Below are positions 9,322-18,337 of a stretch of 64,000 nucleotides of DNA, in pieces. The DNA is from JACRDG01 sp963760985 (GTDB lineage Bacteria > Desulfobacterota > Desulfomonilia > Desulfomonilales > Desulfomonilaceae). A program made the translations under genes and the position numbers. A model generated the notes under the pieces. It saw only the letters and a list, made by a program, of their open reading frames with translations, was not told where the DNA came from and ran no database searches. The stretch's first letter is position 1, and every line of letters starts with the position of its first letter. The stretch spans positions 62,001-126,000 of the forward strand of contig CAVXFM010000017.1 in the NCBI GenBank assembly GCA_963760985.1, written 5' to 3'.

Positions 9322-10300
9322 CCCCAAGGCGCGAGCCCTTGATATCGCCATACAAGTCCTCGAAATAGAAATCGAGGCTATTCGGTCGGTGATGGAACGG
9401 CTGGACGAGCGGTTTGACTCCTGCGTCGATCTGCTTTACGCGCTCAGAGGGAGAATCATTATCACCGGCGTAGGCAAATCCGGGCTCATAGGCCGCAAGA
9501 TAGCGGCTACGCTTACGAGCACCGGTTCCCCGGCCATTTTCGTCCATCCGCTGGAAGGACTTCACGGGGACGTAGGGATCGTCGGCAGGGACGACGCATT
9601 GGTCGCGATCTCCAATAGCGGGGAGACCCCGGAAATCACGTCCCTGGCCGCGACCATCAAGAAAAGAGGTGCGCGCATCATCGCGTTTACCGCGTCCATG
9701 TCGTCCGCTTTGGCCCGGATGGCTGACCTGACTCTGGATTGCCGGGTGCCGCGGGAGGCGTGCCCGCTCAATATGGCTCCCACAGCGAGGACCACTGCGA
9801 CGCTCTCTCTAGGAGATGCTTTGGCTGTTGCGCTCATGACCCGGAGAGGTTTCCGCCGCGAAGATTTTCTCAGACATCATCCCGCGGGAAGCCTTGGCGA
9901 GCGACTCAACTTGAGAGTCCGTGACATCATGCTGGATCGCGACGCAGTACCCGAAGTGGGGGAGGACGCGTCTCTGAGCGAGATTGTCGCAACCATAAGT
10001 CGCATCAACCTTGGTTTTACCCTGGTTACGCGAGGAAACCGGCTATTGGGTATCATCACCGACGGTGATTTACGAAGATCGATTGAGCAACTGACGGTCA
10101 CGCACCAATGCCTGGCACAAGACCTGATGACGCGCAACCCACTCTCGATTCAGGATGATAGGACGGCTGCAGAAGCACTGGAGATCATGGAGAGGAAACT
10201 CATTACCGCCCTCGCGGTGCTCAACGGGAACGGAGAACTGGCCGGGATCGTGCATCTCCACGATTTATTGGGCCGTGGCGAGATTCGCTTTACTTCTTAG
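9299..10300 (+). CDS. kdsD: Arabinose-5-phosphate isomerase, KpsF/GutQ family
   Basis: 333 aa: an N-terminal SIS domain (about 40-180, with GVGKSGLIGRKIA and SNSGETPE) and two CBS domains (about 205-260 and 270-330). It interconverts ribulose-5-phosphate and arabinose-5-phosphate, the first step to Kdo for lipopolysaccharide. The active-site His pair region MAPTARTTATLSLGDALAVAL is intact. The start overlaps glmM, and both products are consumed in outer-envelope synthesis. Confidence 0.95.
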   Translation: MQSPSTCSPKARALDIAIQVLEIEIEAIRSVMERLDERFDSCVDLLYALRGRIIITGVGKSGLIGRKIAATLTSTGSPAIFVHPLEGLHGDVGIVGRDDALVAISNSGETPEITSLAATIKKRGARIIAFTASMSSALARMADLTLDCRVPREACPLNMAPTARTTATLSLGDALAVALMTRRGFRREDFLRHHPAGSLGERLNLRVRDIMLDRDAVPEVGEDASLSEIVATISRINLGFTLVTRGNRLLGIITDGDLRRSIEQLTVTHQCLAQDLMTRNPLSIQDDRTAAEALEIMERKLITALAVLNGNGELAGIVHLHDLLGRGEIRFTS

Positions 10301-10701
10301 CGCGTACACAGGCGCGTGGGAGATACGTGGTGAGACTCTTGAGAGGGAACCGAAAGTGAACCGGCACGCGGAACCTACTCCGGAATCCTGCGTTCCGCAG
10401 AACTTTCCGAAACAGGAAGCGCTGTGGTGGCGGTTCGGACGGTGTCTGAGCAAGGCTGCTCAAAAAACGCTTAGTATGTCGAAGTACCAGGAGCCTGGTA
10501 AGAGAGTGGAAAAGTTGGCGACGGCTATCGGATCGCACAATGGTGACCTTGTTTGGGGGGTCACGACCGGCTCCGGGCAAGACAAATCGTTCTGGCTCGG
10601 CACAAATCACCTGTGTGTCGGTGGTCATTGCGAAGGGGGGACGGACACCCGGAAAGTGCGCAATCCGTTCCAAGGGATTCGGGGATAACAGGAGGCCAAC
10701 C
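10301..10701 (+). other. Gap with one weak candidate small ORF
   Basis: About 400 bases between kdsD and dksA. A plus-strand frame from a GTG at 10356 to 10688 (about 110 codons, ending NPFQGIRG) has a purine-rich stretch before it, but no recognisable domain, and its composition does not clearly favour coding. I do not call it a gene. No strong terminator is visible. Confidence 0.3.
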
Positions 10702-11076
10702 ATGAAGTTGAAAAAGGAAGACCTGGACTATTTCCAGGGGTTACTTCAAAAGCAATTGGACGAACTGGTAAGGGGAGCGGGAAAGACAGTGGACGAAATG
10801 ACTTTTACCGAAGGGAATACCGCTTTTCCTGACCCTACTGATCGCGCCTCCATGGAATCAGGTCGTAACTTCGAACTGAGGATACGCGACAGAGAACGTA
10901 AACTGATCAACAAGATCAAGAAGGCTCTGGAAAAGGTGGAAGACGGTTCGTTCGGTTTCTGTGAAATCTGCGGAGAGCCCATTGATTTTAAGCGTCTTGA
11001 GGCTCGACCTGTCACCACGCACTGCATCGAGTGCAAGACGTCAGAAGAGGAAGAAGAAAAAATCAGAAAAATGTAG
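10702..11076 (+). CDS. dksA: DksA/TraR family zinc-finger transcription factor
   Basis: 124 aa from the ATG at 10702, which follows a strong AGGAGG ribosome-binding site and so decides the start against a longer upstream frame. A coiled-coil segment with the acidic stretch FPDPTDRASME (about 36-46) is followed by a C4 zinc finger, CEICG ... HCIEC. DksA-type proteins enter the RNA polymerase secondary channel and act with ppGpp. It is shorter than E. coli DksA (151 aa) and could be one of several paralogues. Confidence 0.92.
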   Translation: MKLKKEDLDYFQGLLQKQLDELVRGAGKTVDEMTFTEGNTAFPDPTDRASMESGRNFELRIRDRERKLINKIKKALEKVEDGSFGFCEICGEPIDFKRLEARPVTTHCIECKTSEEEEEKIRKM

Positions 11077-11372
11077 TCTTGCCGTTACAAATCATAGCTC
11101 GGGGGATTGACAACTTTTCTTTGCGCGCGTTAAAGTAATGAAGAACTTCTGTACGATCTCAGAGTTGAATTGTTTGCGAGGGACACGAACCACGGGTGGT
11201 TGTCGCGGTCAAGATTGTTTGTCCGGGAGATCGTTTGTGTGTTCTTTGACGCTCGTGCAAGACCGAACGCCCGGTGCCGTGAACGCAGGAAGCACGGCAA
11301 CGGGATGAATGTGTTGATGATGTGTAACGTTCAGATGAGCTACCTTCTGGAACATCGCTTTCCCTCCCGAGG
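11077..11372 (+). other. Intergenic region, no gene seen
   Basis: About 300 bases between dksA and the proline-rich protein. Apart from the promoter-like match entered separately I see no conserved reading frame and no convincing hairpin. Confidence 0.5.
11107..11136 (+). promoter_or_regulatory. Sigma-70-like promoter
   Basis: A perfect TTGACA (11107-11112), an 18-base spacer and TAAAGT (11131-11136), four of six matches to TATAAT. It could start a transcript about 230 bases upstream of the proline-rich protein gene. This is a sequence match only. Confidence 0.45.
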
Positions 11373-12159
11373 ATGACAGAAATGAAAGATGGAAGAACCT
11401 TTGCTGAAACGCTCAAACTTAGTGGTCTGACGCGTCACCAAGACCTCGTCGAACCTGGGATGCCAAAGGCAATCTACGGCAGTGACTTGCAATCGCCATG
11501 GCTCGCCAAGGAATTCGGGGTATCCTCAGCACCGTCTCGGCCCGAGCCCACCCCTATGAAATCCAGGGAGAAAAGTATTACCTCAGATCCGGTAGAGGAC
11601 GAACCGCAAGAAAAGGGAGCGAAGAAGCTCTATCGACCCGGAAAATCGGCAAGACGGGCAGTACCCGACGCTCAGAAAAAGGACACTGAAAGTGTCCGCG
11701 CGTGTGCCCAGGATCCTTCCGGTCAAACTGGCCCCTGAACCCAAGAAAGAAGAACAAGAACCGATCATAGTCGACGTGGTCGCGGCACCGCATCCGATAG
11801 CCATACCAGAACCCGTGGTCGAGCCTTCGCCCACGAAGCTTGCGCCCATCGAGCCCTTACCCACGAAGCTTGCTCCCATCGAGCCTGCACCAATGGAGCT
11901 TCCCTCGCCGGAGGTTCCCCCAATGGAGCTTCCACCGCATGTGCAAGTGAAGGTCATTCCTACGCCGAAAAAGAGAGCCCCGCGCACGGTGGTTCTCGCG
12001 GAGGAGCCCACCGCACCTCCGGTGACAAAACCGTTGAAGGTTATCAGGAAGCGCAAGGAAGAAGCACCCAAAGTGTTCGAGACCGCACCGAAACCAGTGC
12101 CTCAGGCCATGCTCGAAGGGATCAAGACGTCCGAAGAGAATGGCGACCAGATCGATTAA
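11373..12159 (+). CDS. Proline-rich protein of unknown function (probable frameshift)
   Basis: Two overlapping frames read as one protein. The first (11373-11738) is charged and starts MTEMKDGRTFAETLK. The second, from about 11692, is proline-rich, with the repeated unit PTKLAPIEP and then PMELPSPEVPPMELPP, followed by a Lys/Arg-rich end. A single extra base near 11690 would join them into about 260 aa. No domain is recognisable, and no signal peptide or membrane segment is visible. Pro/Glu/Lys-rich regions like this occur in bridging or surface-binding proteins, but no function can be assigned. The second half could instead be its own gene from a GTG at 11692. Confidence 0.5.
11830..11889 (+). 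repeat. Two tandem 30-bp units inside the proline-rich gene
   Basis: Units at 11830-11859 and 11860-11889 begin CCCACGAAGCTTGC and differ at only a few positions. They encode the repeated PTKLAPIEP peptide. An odd-length slip here would not change the frame, since the unit is a multiple of three. Confidence 0.8.
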
Positions 12160-12290
12160 AAGGTGTGGGATCGTTTGGACAAACCGGAAGTTTCCCTGAG
12201 ACTGACACACTTTGTTGTCGCAAGCGTGCAGAGAAGCGCACGAAGAGTGATCCCAGTCATAAAATGTGATAACCGTCCGCAGGACCGGCC

Positions 12291-12812
12291 TTGAGTATTC
12301 CCCGTATCCCCGAGCCCGCTCGGCTGATCGTCAGTGTTCTCACCCCGTGTCAGGATATGCTGGATGCGACAGCGCAGGCGCTGAGTGGAGAACTTGGTCC
12401 GATCGAGGAAGTCGTTGGGCCGCTTGCCTTCGATTACACCTCATATTACGACGCTGAGATGGGGGCTGGAATTCGCCGGTGGCTGTGGTCTTTCGCGAAT
12501 CTTGTCGATAGATCTCAACTGGCTCCAATCAAGCGCTTGACGAATCGGGTAGAACAATCATATACCGAGTACGGCAAGAGGCGGGTGAACCTGGACCCGG
12601 GTCTGTTGACTTTGGGTAATTTCGTTCTTGCCACAGGCAAGAATAACGCCCATAGGATCTATCTAAGTGAAGGGATTTTCGCGGACCTTACTCTGATTTT
12701 CCGATCAGGGTCGTACAGGCCGCTGGAATGGACCTATCCCGATTACGCTGATCCTTTACTGATCAGCCTACTCAACCGACTGAGGGAGACCTATAAATGC
12801 GTCCTCCAATAG
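12291..12812 (+). CDS. DUF4416 family protein
   Basis: 173 aa from a TTG start. The sequence matches the DUF4416 family as I remember it: PLAFDYTSYYDAEMG, then VNLDPGLLTLGNFVLATGKNNAHRIYL and the end PLEWTYPDYADP. The family is common in Deltaproteobacteria and related phyla and has no established function. The last bases overlap the region upstream of yicC, so it probably heads the yicC-rpoZ-rlmB group. Confidence 0.85.
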   Translation: MSIPRIPEPARLIVSVLTPCQDMLDATAQALSGELGPIEEVVGPLAFDYTSYYDAEMGAGIRRWLWSFANLVDRSQLAPIKRLTNRVEQSYTEYGKRRVNLDPGLLTLGNFVLATGKNNAHRIYLSEGIFADLTLIFRSGSYRPLEWTYPDYADPLLISLLNRLRETYKCVLQ

Positions 12813-12832
12813 GGGAACCGACCAAAGGCGTG

Positions 12833-13711
12833 ATGAAGAGCATGACCGGGTACGGTCGGAGCCGACAAGTCTCGGGAGACGTGGAGATCGTCACCGAGAT
12901 TAGAGCCGTGAACCACCGTTTTCTGGACATCTCGGTGAAGGTTCCCAAAATGTATACCTCGTTTGAACCGGCCATCAGAAAGATGGTCGGGGACAGCGTG
13001 CAGAGAGGAAAGCTCGACGTCATGGTCTCACGCTCAGGAGGCAAGGGCGCGGTCCTGGATGTCCGAGTCGACAAGCGACTTGCCGCGAGCTACTATGCGA
13101 GCCTGCAGCACCTCAAGGAACAACTCGGCCTGTCAGGAGACATTACCGTCTCGGACATGCTTACCCTTGGCGAGATCATCGTCCCTGTGGAAAAGGAGGA
13201 CGCGCTCGAACAGGAATGGACGGACGCGGTCGAGAAAAGCATCATCGAAGGTCTTGCCGAACTCGACGAAATGAGGCAAACAGAAGGCACCGCGCTCTGG
13301 GCGGACATTGATGCGCGACTGACCACCATACGCGAGCAGGTGGACCAGATTGAAGGCATGGTCGAAGAGGTAACGCTGGCTGCCAAGCAAAGGCTCGAAA
13401 AGCGTATCCAAGATCTCACAGGTGGCATGGATATCGACGAGAATCGCCTGCTCCAGGAGGTGGCCCTGATTGCCGACCGATCGGACGTCAGCGAGGAGCT
13501 CACCCGATTGAGGAGTCACGTGGAGCAATTCCTGTCCATAGGCAAGGTCGGCTCACCCATGGGGAGGAAGTTGGATTTTCTGTTGCAGGAATTACACAGA
13601 GAAGTGAACACCGTGGGATCCAAGTCTTCTGCCACGACCATATCCACGCATGTGGTGAACATCAAGGCAGAACTGGAGAAGATTCGCGAACAAATCCAGA
13701 ATATTGAATAA
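12833..13711 (+). CDS. yicC: YicC family endoribonuclease-like protein
   Basis: 292 aa from the ATG at MKSMTGYGRS, the conserved family start; a 12-residue upstream extension is in frame but unconserved. The YicC N-terminal domain covers about 1-155 and the DUF1732 C-terminal domain about 205-292, with the family ending HREVNTVGSKSS....VVNIKAELEKIREQIQNIE. E. coli YicC is reported to act in RNA cleavage/sRNA turnover. In many genomes gmk follows yicC; here rpoZ follows directly. Confidence 0.93.
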   Translation: MKSMTGYGRSRQVSGDVEIVTEIRAVNHRFLDISVKVPKMYTSFEPAIRKMVGDSVQRGKLDVMVSRSGGKGAVLDVRVDKRLAASYYASLQHLKEQLGLSGDITVSDMLTLGEIIVPVEKEDALEQEWTDAVEKSIIEGLAELDEMRQTEGTALWADIDARLTTIREQVDQIEGMVEEVTLAAKQRLEKRIQDLTGGMDIDENRLLQEVALIADRSDVSEELTRLRSHVEQFLSIGKVGSPMGRKLDFLLQELHREVNTVGSKSSATTISTHVVNIKAELEKIREQIQNIE

Positions 13712-13802
13712 CAACGACCGCTCGTCCATCAGGTTCGCTGCATATCTTGAAAGACCCTGACATGGATCTCGTTGGACGCTCACACACAAAAAAGGATTCG
13801 GT

Positions 13803-14048
13803 ATGGCACGTGTAACCGTTGAAGACTGTTTGGAAAAAGTGGAAAATCGCTTTGCGCTGGTTGTCCTTGCAGCCAAGAGAACCAAGGAACTGAAACGAGG
13901 GGCCCCTCTCCTGGTGACTGACAGGGATAACAGAGAGGTGGTCATGGCGCTCCGGGAGATCGCCCGCGGGAAGGTCTGGGCTCGGCAGGCTACTCCTGAG
14001 GAACTGATCGAGAAAAAAGAAGTCGTCGTGCAGAAGAAACCCGATTGA
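13803..14048 (+). CDS. rpoZ: DNA-directed RNA polymerase subunit omega
   Basis: 81 aa with the omega signature: MARVTVEDCLEKVENRFALVV at the N-terminus, AAKRTKELKRG, and VMALREIARGKV. It helps assemble RNA polymerase by holding the beta-prime C-terminus and in Proteobacteria contributes to the ppGpp site. The stop overlaps the TTG start of rlmB by four bases, which suggests coupled translation. Confidence 0.95.
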   Translation: MARVTVEDCLEKVENRFALVVLAAKRTKELKRGAPLLVTDRDNREVVMALREIARGKVWARQATPEELIEKKEVVVQKKPD

Positions 14049-14800
14049 CCAGAAAGAAGTCAGATTCCGTTGCAATAATCTACGGCATCCATCCCGTGCT
14101 GGAGACTTTGGCCGCGGGCAAGAGAAGGATCGAAGAGATCTATGTGGCGAGAGGCTCCGCACTTCCTCCATGGGCGGAAGAACGGATTGCGGCTGCGGGG
14201 ATACGTGTGTCCGCTGTTCCTTCAAATGATCTGCTTTCCCTGGTGGAGACGACTCACCACCAAGGTCTTGCCGCGCGAGTCGCTCCATTTCCTTACGCGG
14301 ATCTGGATGAGATCATTTCTGAAGAGTCGGCGAGTACGGGGCCTATTCTGATTCTGGACGAAGTGCAGGATCCCGCGAACCTGGGGAATATCCTCCGAAG
14401 TGCCGAATGCCTTGGCGCAGCCGCAGTGGTCATCTCCAAGGATCGTGCGGTTCCTATTACCGCAGTAGTGGAGAAATCCGCTGCAGGCGCTTCAGCCCAC
14501 GTTCCTGTGGCTCGGGTCGTGAATCTGGTCCGCTCCATGGAGACCTTGAAGGCATCGGGTTACTGGATCTACGGAACAGCTGCAGACACGCGGGAACCGC
14601 TTTACGCGCTGGATCTGAAAGGCAAAATCGCATTCGTCCTCGGGTCTGAGGGCAAGGGGATGCGCCGTCTCGTGCGGGAAAACTGCGACGCGATCGTGTC
14701 AATTCCTATGGCCGGGAGGACTGCCTCCTTGAACGTATCCCAGGTTGCGACGATCATCCTGGCGGAAACGTTTCGGCAAAGGATTGCAGCTTCGTCGTAA
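14045..14800 (+). CDS. rlmB: 23S rRNA (guanosine-2'-O)-methyltransferase, SpoU family
   Basis: 251 aa. The N-terminal substrate-binding domain (about 10-85, with IYGIHPVLE) is followed by the SPOUT catalytic domain with LDEVQDPANLGNILRSAE, LGSEGKGMRRL and SIPMAGRTASLNVSQVATII, the three SAM-binding motifs. RlmB methylates G2251 in the peptidyl-transferase centre. The TTG start overlaps the rpoZ stop. Confidence 0.93.
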   Translation: MTRKKSDSVAIIYGIHPVLETLAAGKRRIEEIYVARGSALPPWAEERIAAAGIRVSAVPSNDLLSLVETTHHQGLAARVAPFPYADLDEIISEESASTGPILILDEVQDPANLGNILRSAECLGAAAVVISKDRAVPITAVVEKSAAGASAHVPVARVVNLVRSMETLKASGYWIYGTAADTREPLYALDLKGKIAFVLGSEGKGMRRLVRENCDAIVSIPMAGRTASLNVSQVATIILAETFRQRIAASS

Positions 14801-14955
14801 GGTTCCGGCAGAGTTCCCCTGTTTCCCGTGAGGGCTATCCGGTCAGCCTGAGACAATGGCTGCGTCTCGCAGAAGGGGATGGGGCGCGAAAGACAGCGAT
14901 CCCGCAACCACAAGACCGGACGGTGAATGCCGGCGCTCATACGAATGGATACGCC

Positions 14956-15345
14956 ATGCGGTTGATTGTAGACCCTATTCCTCTGTCTCCCCTCGTCGAC
15001 AACAATCTGGAACTCGTGATATGCCTGGAAGACGGTCAAGCCCCGGAGATCCACGTGAAAGAGGGATTGCCCAAGCCGGATCGCCATCTCTTGCTGGGCC
15101 TCATGCAGACTGTGGCGGTCGCTGTCTCCGAGAGGGATCCGGAACTGGTGGTCTTCATGGATGCTCGTTCCGTGGTGCTGAAAACCGAGTCAGCGTCTCG
15201 GCACGTGCCGCCAGGGCTGGTGATCGCTCGGACCGAAGATGGCGCGGTTGGTGTGCTGGCCACACTGGACACGCAGCACGCTAGGATTCTAGCGAGACAG
15301 GCCCTGAGATGGTTTACGGGCACCATCCGTCTTGACGTGCCATAA
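14956..15345 (+). CDS. Hypothetical protein
   Basis: About 129 aa from the ATG at MRLIVDPIPLSPLVDNN; the frame is open to an earlier start at 14923. It alternates acidic and hydrophobic residues in the way of a folded cytoplasmic protein (LELVICLEDG, VFMDARSVVLKTE, LATLDTQHARILARQALRW). No signal peptide, membrane segment or known motif is seen. It lies on the same strand as rlmB, 155 bases downstream. Confidence 0.5.
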   Translation: MRLIVDPIPLSPLVDNNLELVICLEDGQAPEIHVKEGLPKPDRHLLLGLMQTVAVAVSERDPELVVFMDARSVVLKTESASRHVPPGLVIARTEDGAVGVLATLDTQHARILARQALRWFTGTIRLDVP

Positions 15346-15571
15346 ACCAATGCGCTAAATCAGACGACACGAGGCTCCGCCCCGCTTTTCTCGCGGCCTT
15401 TCCAAAATCTAAGGAACAAGAAGCGCTTCCAGGCGACTAATGGTTAATGCCTCGGTGGAAGATCGAGGTCCCACAGGGAATTCGTACACTGAAATGCACG
15501 ATGATTGCAGCGATTCCCTGGAATGCGGTCGTGAAAACTGCACGCCGTTGCTCTCGTGAAAGGAGACGCTA

Positions 15572-15926
15572 TTGAAACCGAAATATGTGATTCTGGTATC
15601 TTTTCTGGTCTGCGCGTTATGCGCTCCTGTGATCGTACACGCGGCTGACGCGGGAGGTGTCTGGGATGCCAAAGTCTTGGGCGCAAAGATTCGCGGCGTA
15701 CATTCAGCAAGATGGAAATCAATTGAGTGGTTTTGCCAAAGTGCGCGCGCCAACCGGCAAGAGGTCCACGTACCACTTCGCGGGATCCATTAACGGGACC
15801 CATGTTCAGGTGGCCCACCACCACGGGCACTCATTTACCGGGACCTTGGTCGGACCGAGGAAGATGGTCGGGGTGCTGAGAACCAAAAACGGGGAGAGTG
15901 TATCTGTGACTGCCAGACGCCGCTGA
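15572..15926 (+). CDS. Small secreted protein of unknown function (frameshift)
   Basis: A TTG start follows a good AAAGGAGA site. The N-terminus KPKYVILVSFLVCALCAPVIVHA is a signal peptide, with likely cleavage after AHA/HAA. Coding moves to the +1 frame near 15690-15700 and continues AAYIQQDGNQLSGFAKV ... THVQVAHHHGHSFTGTLVGPRKMVGVLRTKNG, a pattern of short beta strands. Repaired length is about 117 aa. A similar strand pattern occurs in small lipocalin-like or OB-fold periplasmic proteins, but I cannot assign a family. Confidence 0.6.
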
Positions 15927-15937
15927 GGGTTAAGGCC

Positions 15938-16147
15938 GTGGCAAGGAAGAGAAACCAAAGGTGGCTTGCAATATCTGCCCGGATACGGACCGTGGGATTC
16001 CTCATGGCAATGATCCCGATGGTCGGGGTGGTGACCCTGTTGTGTCTGCTGTCTTTGGTCCTGATCTCGCCTCTGATGGTATATGCCATCGTTCGAGGAA
16101 AACACTTGAAAGATCCTTGGAAGAAGCCCCAATTGTCGCTGGAGTGA
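15938..16147 (+). CDS. Small hydrophobic membrane protein
   Basis: 69 aa from a GTG start 11 bases after the secreted protein. A basic N-terminus (ARKRNQRW) leads to a long hydrophobic stretch (about 18-52, GFLMAMIPMVGVVTLLCLL...SPLMVYAIV), enough for one or two membrane helices, with a charged C-terminal tail KHLKDPWKKP. No family is recognised. Basic residues at the N-terminus suggest it starts in the cytoplasm. Confidence 0.5.
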   Translation: MARKRNQRWLAISARIRTVGFLMAMIPMVGVVTLLCLLSLVLISPLMVYAIVRGKHLKDPWKKPQLSLE

Positions 16148-16158
16148 CACGCACGCTG

Positions 16159-16188
16159 CCTTGCCCCTTGAGCGAGGGCAGGGCAAGG
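16159..16188 (+). terminator. Hairpin after the small membrane protein
   Basis: CCTTGCCC (16159-16166) pairs with GGGCAAGG (16181-16188) around a 14-base loop, 12 bases past the stop. No T-run follows, so it is at best a weak or Rho-assisted terminator. Confidence 0.35.
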
Positions 16189-16347
16189 AGCCTGTGGCCT
16201 CACCCGAATCGCGGTGACAATCGTGCTACTCAGGGCCTCTTCGCACTATCTCGCACTCGCATACCGGCCCCTATGAGGCTGACGTGTGAGGCCTTTTTGC
16301 ATGGCAGTCTGTGCCGAAAGCCGTGAAAACCGACACGCTCGTGCCAC

Positions 16348-16779
16348 ATGGTACGGACCGGATTGCGTGACGCCACAGGCTTCCCACAGGCTCCTGGGAA
16401 ACGGGTGGGATGGCAGGTTCCGTATCCCTGCCTTGCCCGAGGCCCTGGGAAGAGGTATCCTGGCCGTGGACCCTCCACACGAGTGGTCGTCACGGAAGCG
16501 CATCAGCGTACGTCAGCATTCGTCTTGCGCGACACGGTCAGAGATTTTCGAGGCTCGCAGGTGATTCAGAGCCGATTCTACAACATTGGCGGCGTGCGGT
16601 GGGAGGCTCGCTTCTTTCAGAAGGGCGAGGTTTTTCCCGAAACCGACCGGAAGGTTCCCAAACAAGGGATTTGGGCGAGACCCGCGGGGTCAGGATGGGA
16701 TCAGCCTCGTTTTGTAGGGTCTTCGTGGCGTTTCGTGAGGCTGGACCCGGACGTTTTCTACCTTCCGGAAAGAAAATGA
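16348..16779 (+). CDS. Doubtful hypothetical ORF
   Basis: 143 codons. The second half (from about codon 72: QVIQSRFYNIGGVRWEARFF ... WRFVRLDPDVFYLPERK) has a protein-like composition, whereas the first half is Gly/Pro/Arg-rich and looks like a shadow. A shortened or frameshifted gene whose true start lies elsewhere is possible. No family is recognised. The rest of the 16.2-17.0 kb interval holds copy B of the palindromic element. Confidence 0.3.
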   Translation: MVRTGLRDATGFPQAPGKRVGWQVPYPCLARGPGKRYPGRGPSTRVVVTEAHQRTSAFVLRDTVRDFRGSQVIQSRFYNIGGVRWEARFFQKGEVFPETDRKVPKQGIWARPAGSGWDQPRFVGSSWRFVRLDPDVFYLPERK

Positions 16780-16829
16780 ACGCGTGAATGTCAAGCGCTT
16801 GAGAGTGAGGGCCATTCAATATACGGCTC

Positions 16830-16974
16830 ATACCGATTCGCTTTCAAACGAGTAAGATGGTAGGGCTGAGGATCTCCTCAGCGGACTGATGAGACGGCTC
16901 TGCGTCGTCCGTAGCGGAGGGGGTCCCCAGCCTGCAGTCTGCGCAAAGTTGTACAGGAAAAAGCGAATCGGTAT
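16830..16974 (+). repeat. Palindromic intergenic element, copy B (full length)
   Basis: 145 bp running from ATACCGATTCGC to GCGAATCGGTAT. In this copy the inverted ends extend to a perfect 19 bp: GCTCATACCGATTCGCTTT at 16826-16844 against its reverse complement at 16960-16978. An inner core reads GATGAGACGGCTCTGCGTCGTCC. It ends about 50 bases before the moaC start, so transcription from its side could enter moaC. Confidence 0.9.
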
Positions 16975-17024
16975 GAGCATCTTTCGATGGAGGCTGACGA
17001 AAATCACCTGTGGGAAAGAGGCTC

Positions 17025-17501
17025 ATGGCAGAACTGACCCATTTTGATGAAAAAGGCCAAGCCCTGATGGTGGACGTGGGTGAAAAGGACATTACTGTCC
17101 GGGAGGCAGTCGCGCGGGGCGAAATACGCGTGAAGCCTGAAACACTCGACGTGATACTTGAGGGCCGCGCACGCAAGGGCGATGTGCTCGGAGTAGCACG
17201 CATTGCCGGCATCATGGCTGCGAAGAAGACTCCGGAACTGATTCCTCTCGCACATCCGCTTCCTTTGAATTCGGTCAAGGTGGAGTTCTTCCCCGATCGG
17301 CCGCGCTCGGTGGTGGAGATCGAGGCAAGGGTCAGGGTCACCTCTCGGACGGGAGTGGAAATGGAGGCGCTCACCGCGGTCAGCGTCGCCGCGCTGACTA
17401 TCTATGACATGTGCAAGGCCATCGATCGCGGCATGGTGATTTCGGAAATACGGCTCATGGAAAAGAGCGGCGGTCGGTCAGGACATTTCATAAGGGAGTG
17501 A
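17025..17501 (+). CDS. moaC: Cyclic pyranopterin monophosphate synthase
   Basis: 158 aa, the normal size. With MoaA it makes cyclic pyranopterin monophosphate from GTP, the first step to molybdenum/tungsten cofactor. Conserved segments: LIPLAHPLPLNSVKV, RTGVEMEALTAVSVAALTIYDM and CKAIDRGMVI. The start is the ATG behind AAAGAGG; the GTG 15 bases upstream is less likely. moaA is not adjacent, so this is a stand-alone moaC. Confidence 0.95.
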   Translation: MAELTHFDEKGQALMVDVGEKDITVREAVARGEIRVKPETLDVILEGRARKGDVLGVARIAGIMAAKKTPELIPLAHPLPLNSVKVEFFPDRPRSVVEIEARVRVTSRTGVEMEALTAVSVAALTIYDMCKAIDRGMVISEIRLMEKSGGRSGHFIRE

Positions 17502-17571
17502 CGGTCTATCCAAAAGGAATCATCGCGGTGCGAGGCATATTCCGTATGCACCGGTACCCGGGAGGCGTTGA

Positions 17572-18324
17572 ATGGCTGACAACAAACCCATGGACCTGAC
17601 TGAACTCCCCAAAGAAGATCTGCTGGAGATGGTGGGGATTTTTCTGGGCGACGTTCTGGTTCATTACGGCATGTGGTTCACCGAGGCGGTGCATGGAGTG
17701 GGCGCGGAGCAGGCGCTGGAATTTGACGGCAACATCCTGCCCAGGTACGCGTCGAGCGTGTTGAAGAGGTTTGCTCCTCATTTCGGCATCGAACTGGAAA
17801 ACGGAATCCCCCGCACGCTCGCGGAGAAATCCAGGGAAGAGCTTTTGCTGCTTATCGGGGATCTCGCCAAGACCTGGGTGGCGGGCGACGGTCTGTGGTT
17901 CCAGGCGGTGGAGTCCAGCACGGGGATGGACCACGCGAAAGGAATCAATGACGTATGCTGGTCACATTTCGCGCAAATGGAAGCGTTTAAGATTCGTCGG
18001 TATCTTGGATTGGACAAGAACGGAGGACTTCACGCACTCGAAAAAGCCTTGGGATTGAGAATCTACTCCAGCATCAACGCACACTCCTCATCATGGGACG
18101 CTGACGGCAGTCTCCTGTTTTCGATGACCGAATGCCGGGTCCAGGCAGCTCGACGGCGAAAAAAGATGGAAGACTATCCGTGCAAGTCCGCGGGAATAGT
18201 CGAGTACACCGTCTTTGCGCGTGCCATAGACCCTCGCATCAAAACAGCCTGCGTGTGGTGCCCGCCTGACCGCGTTCCTGACGAAGCCTTCTGTACGTGG
18301 CGATTCACGGTGGACGCGGAATAA
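17572..18324 (+). CDS. DUF6125 family protein
   Basis: 250 aa. The layout fits the DUF6125 family common in Deltaproteobacteria: an N-terminal helical part repeating LPKEDLLEM / SREELLLLIGDLAKTWVAGDGLWF, a middle region GINDVCWSHFAQMEAFKIRR, and a Cys-bearing C-terminus MTECRVQAARRRK ... YPCKSAGIVEY ... ACVWCPPD. The four conserved Cys/His-type positions could bind a metal or cofactor; this is inference. There is no known function. Confidence 0.75.
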   Translation: MADNKPMDLTELPKEDLLEMVGIFLGDVLVHYGMWFTEAVHGVGAEQALEFDGNILPRYASSVLKRFAPHFGIELENGIPRTLAEKSREELLLLIGDLAKTWVAGDGLWFQAVESSTGMDHAKGINDVCWSHFAQMEAFKIRRYLGLDKNGGLHALEKALGLRIYSSINAHSSSWDADGSLLFSMTECRVQAARRRKKMEDYPCKSAGIVEYTVFARAIDPRIKTACVWCPPDRVPDEAFCTWRFTVDAE

Positions 18325-18337
18325 CAGGAAAACAGCA

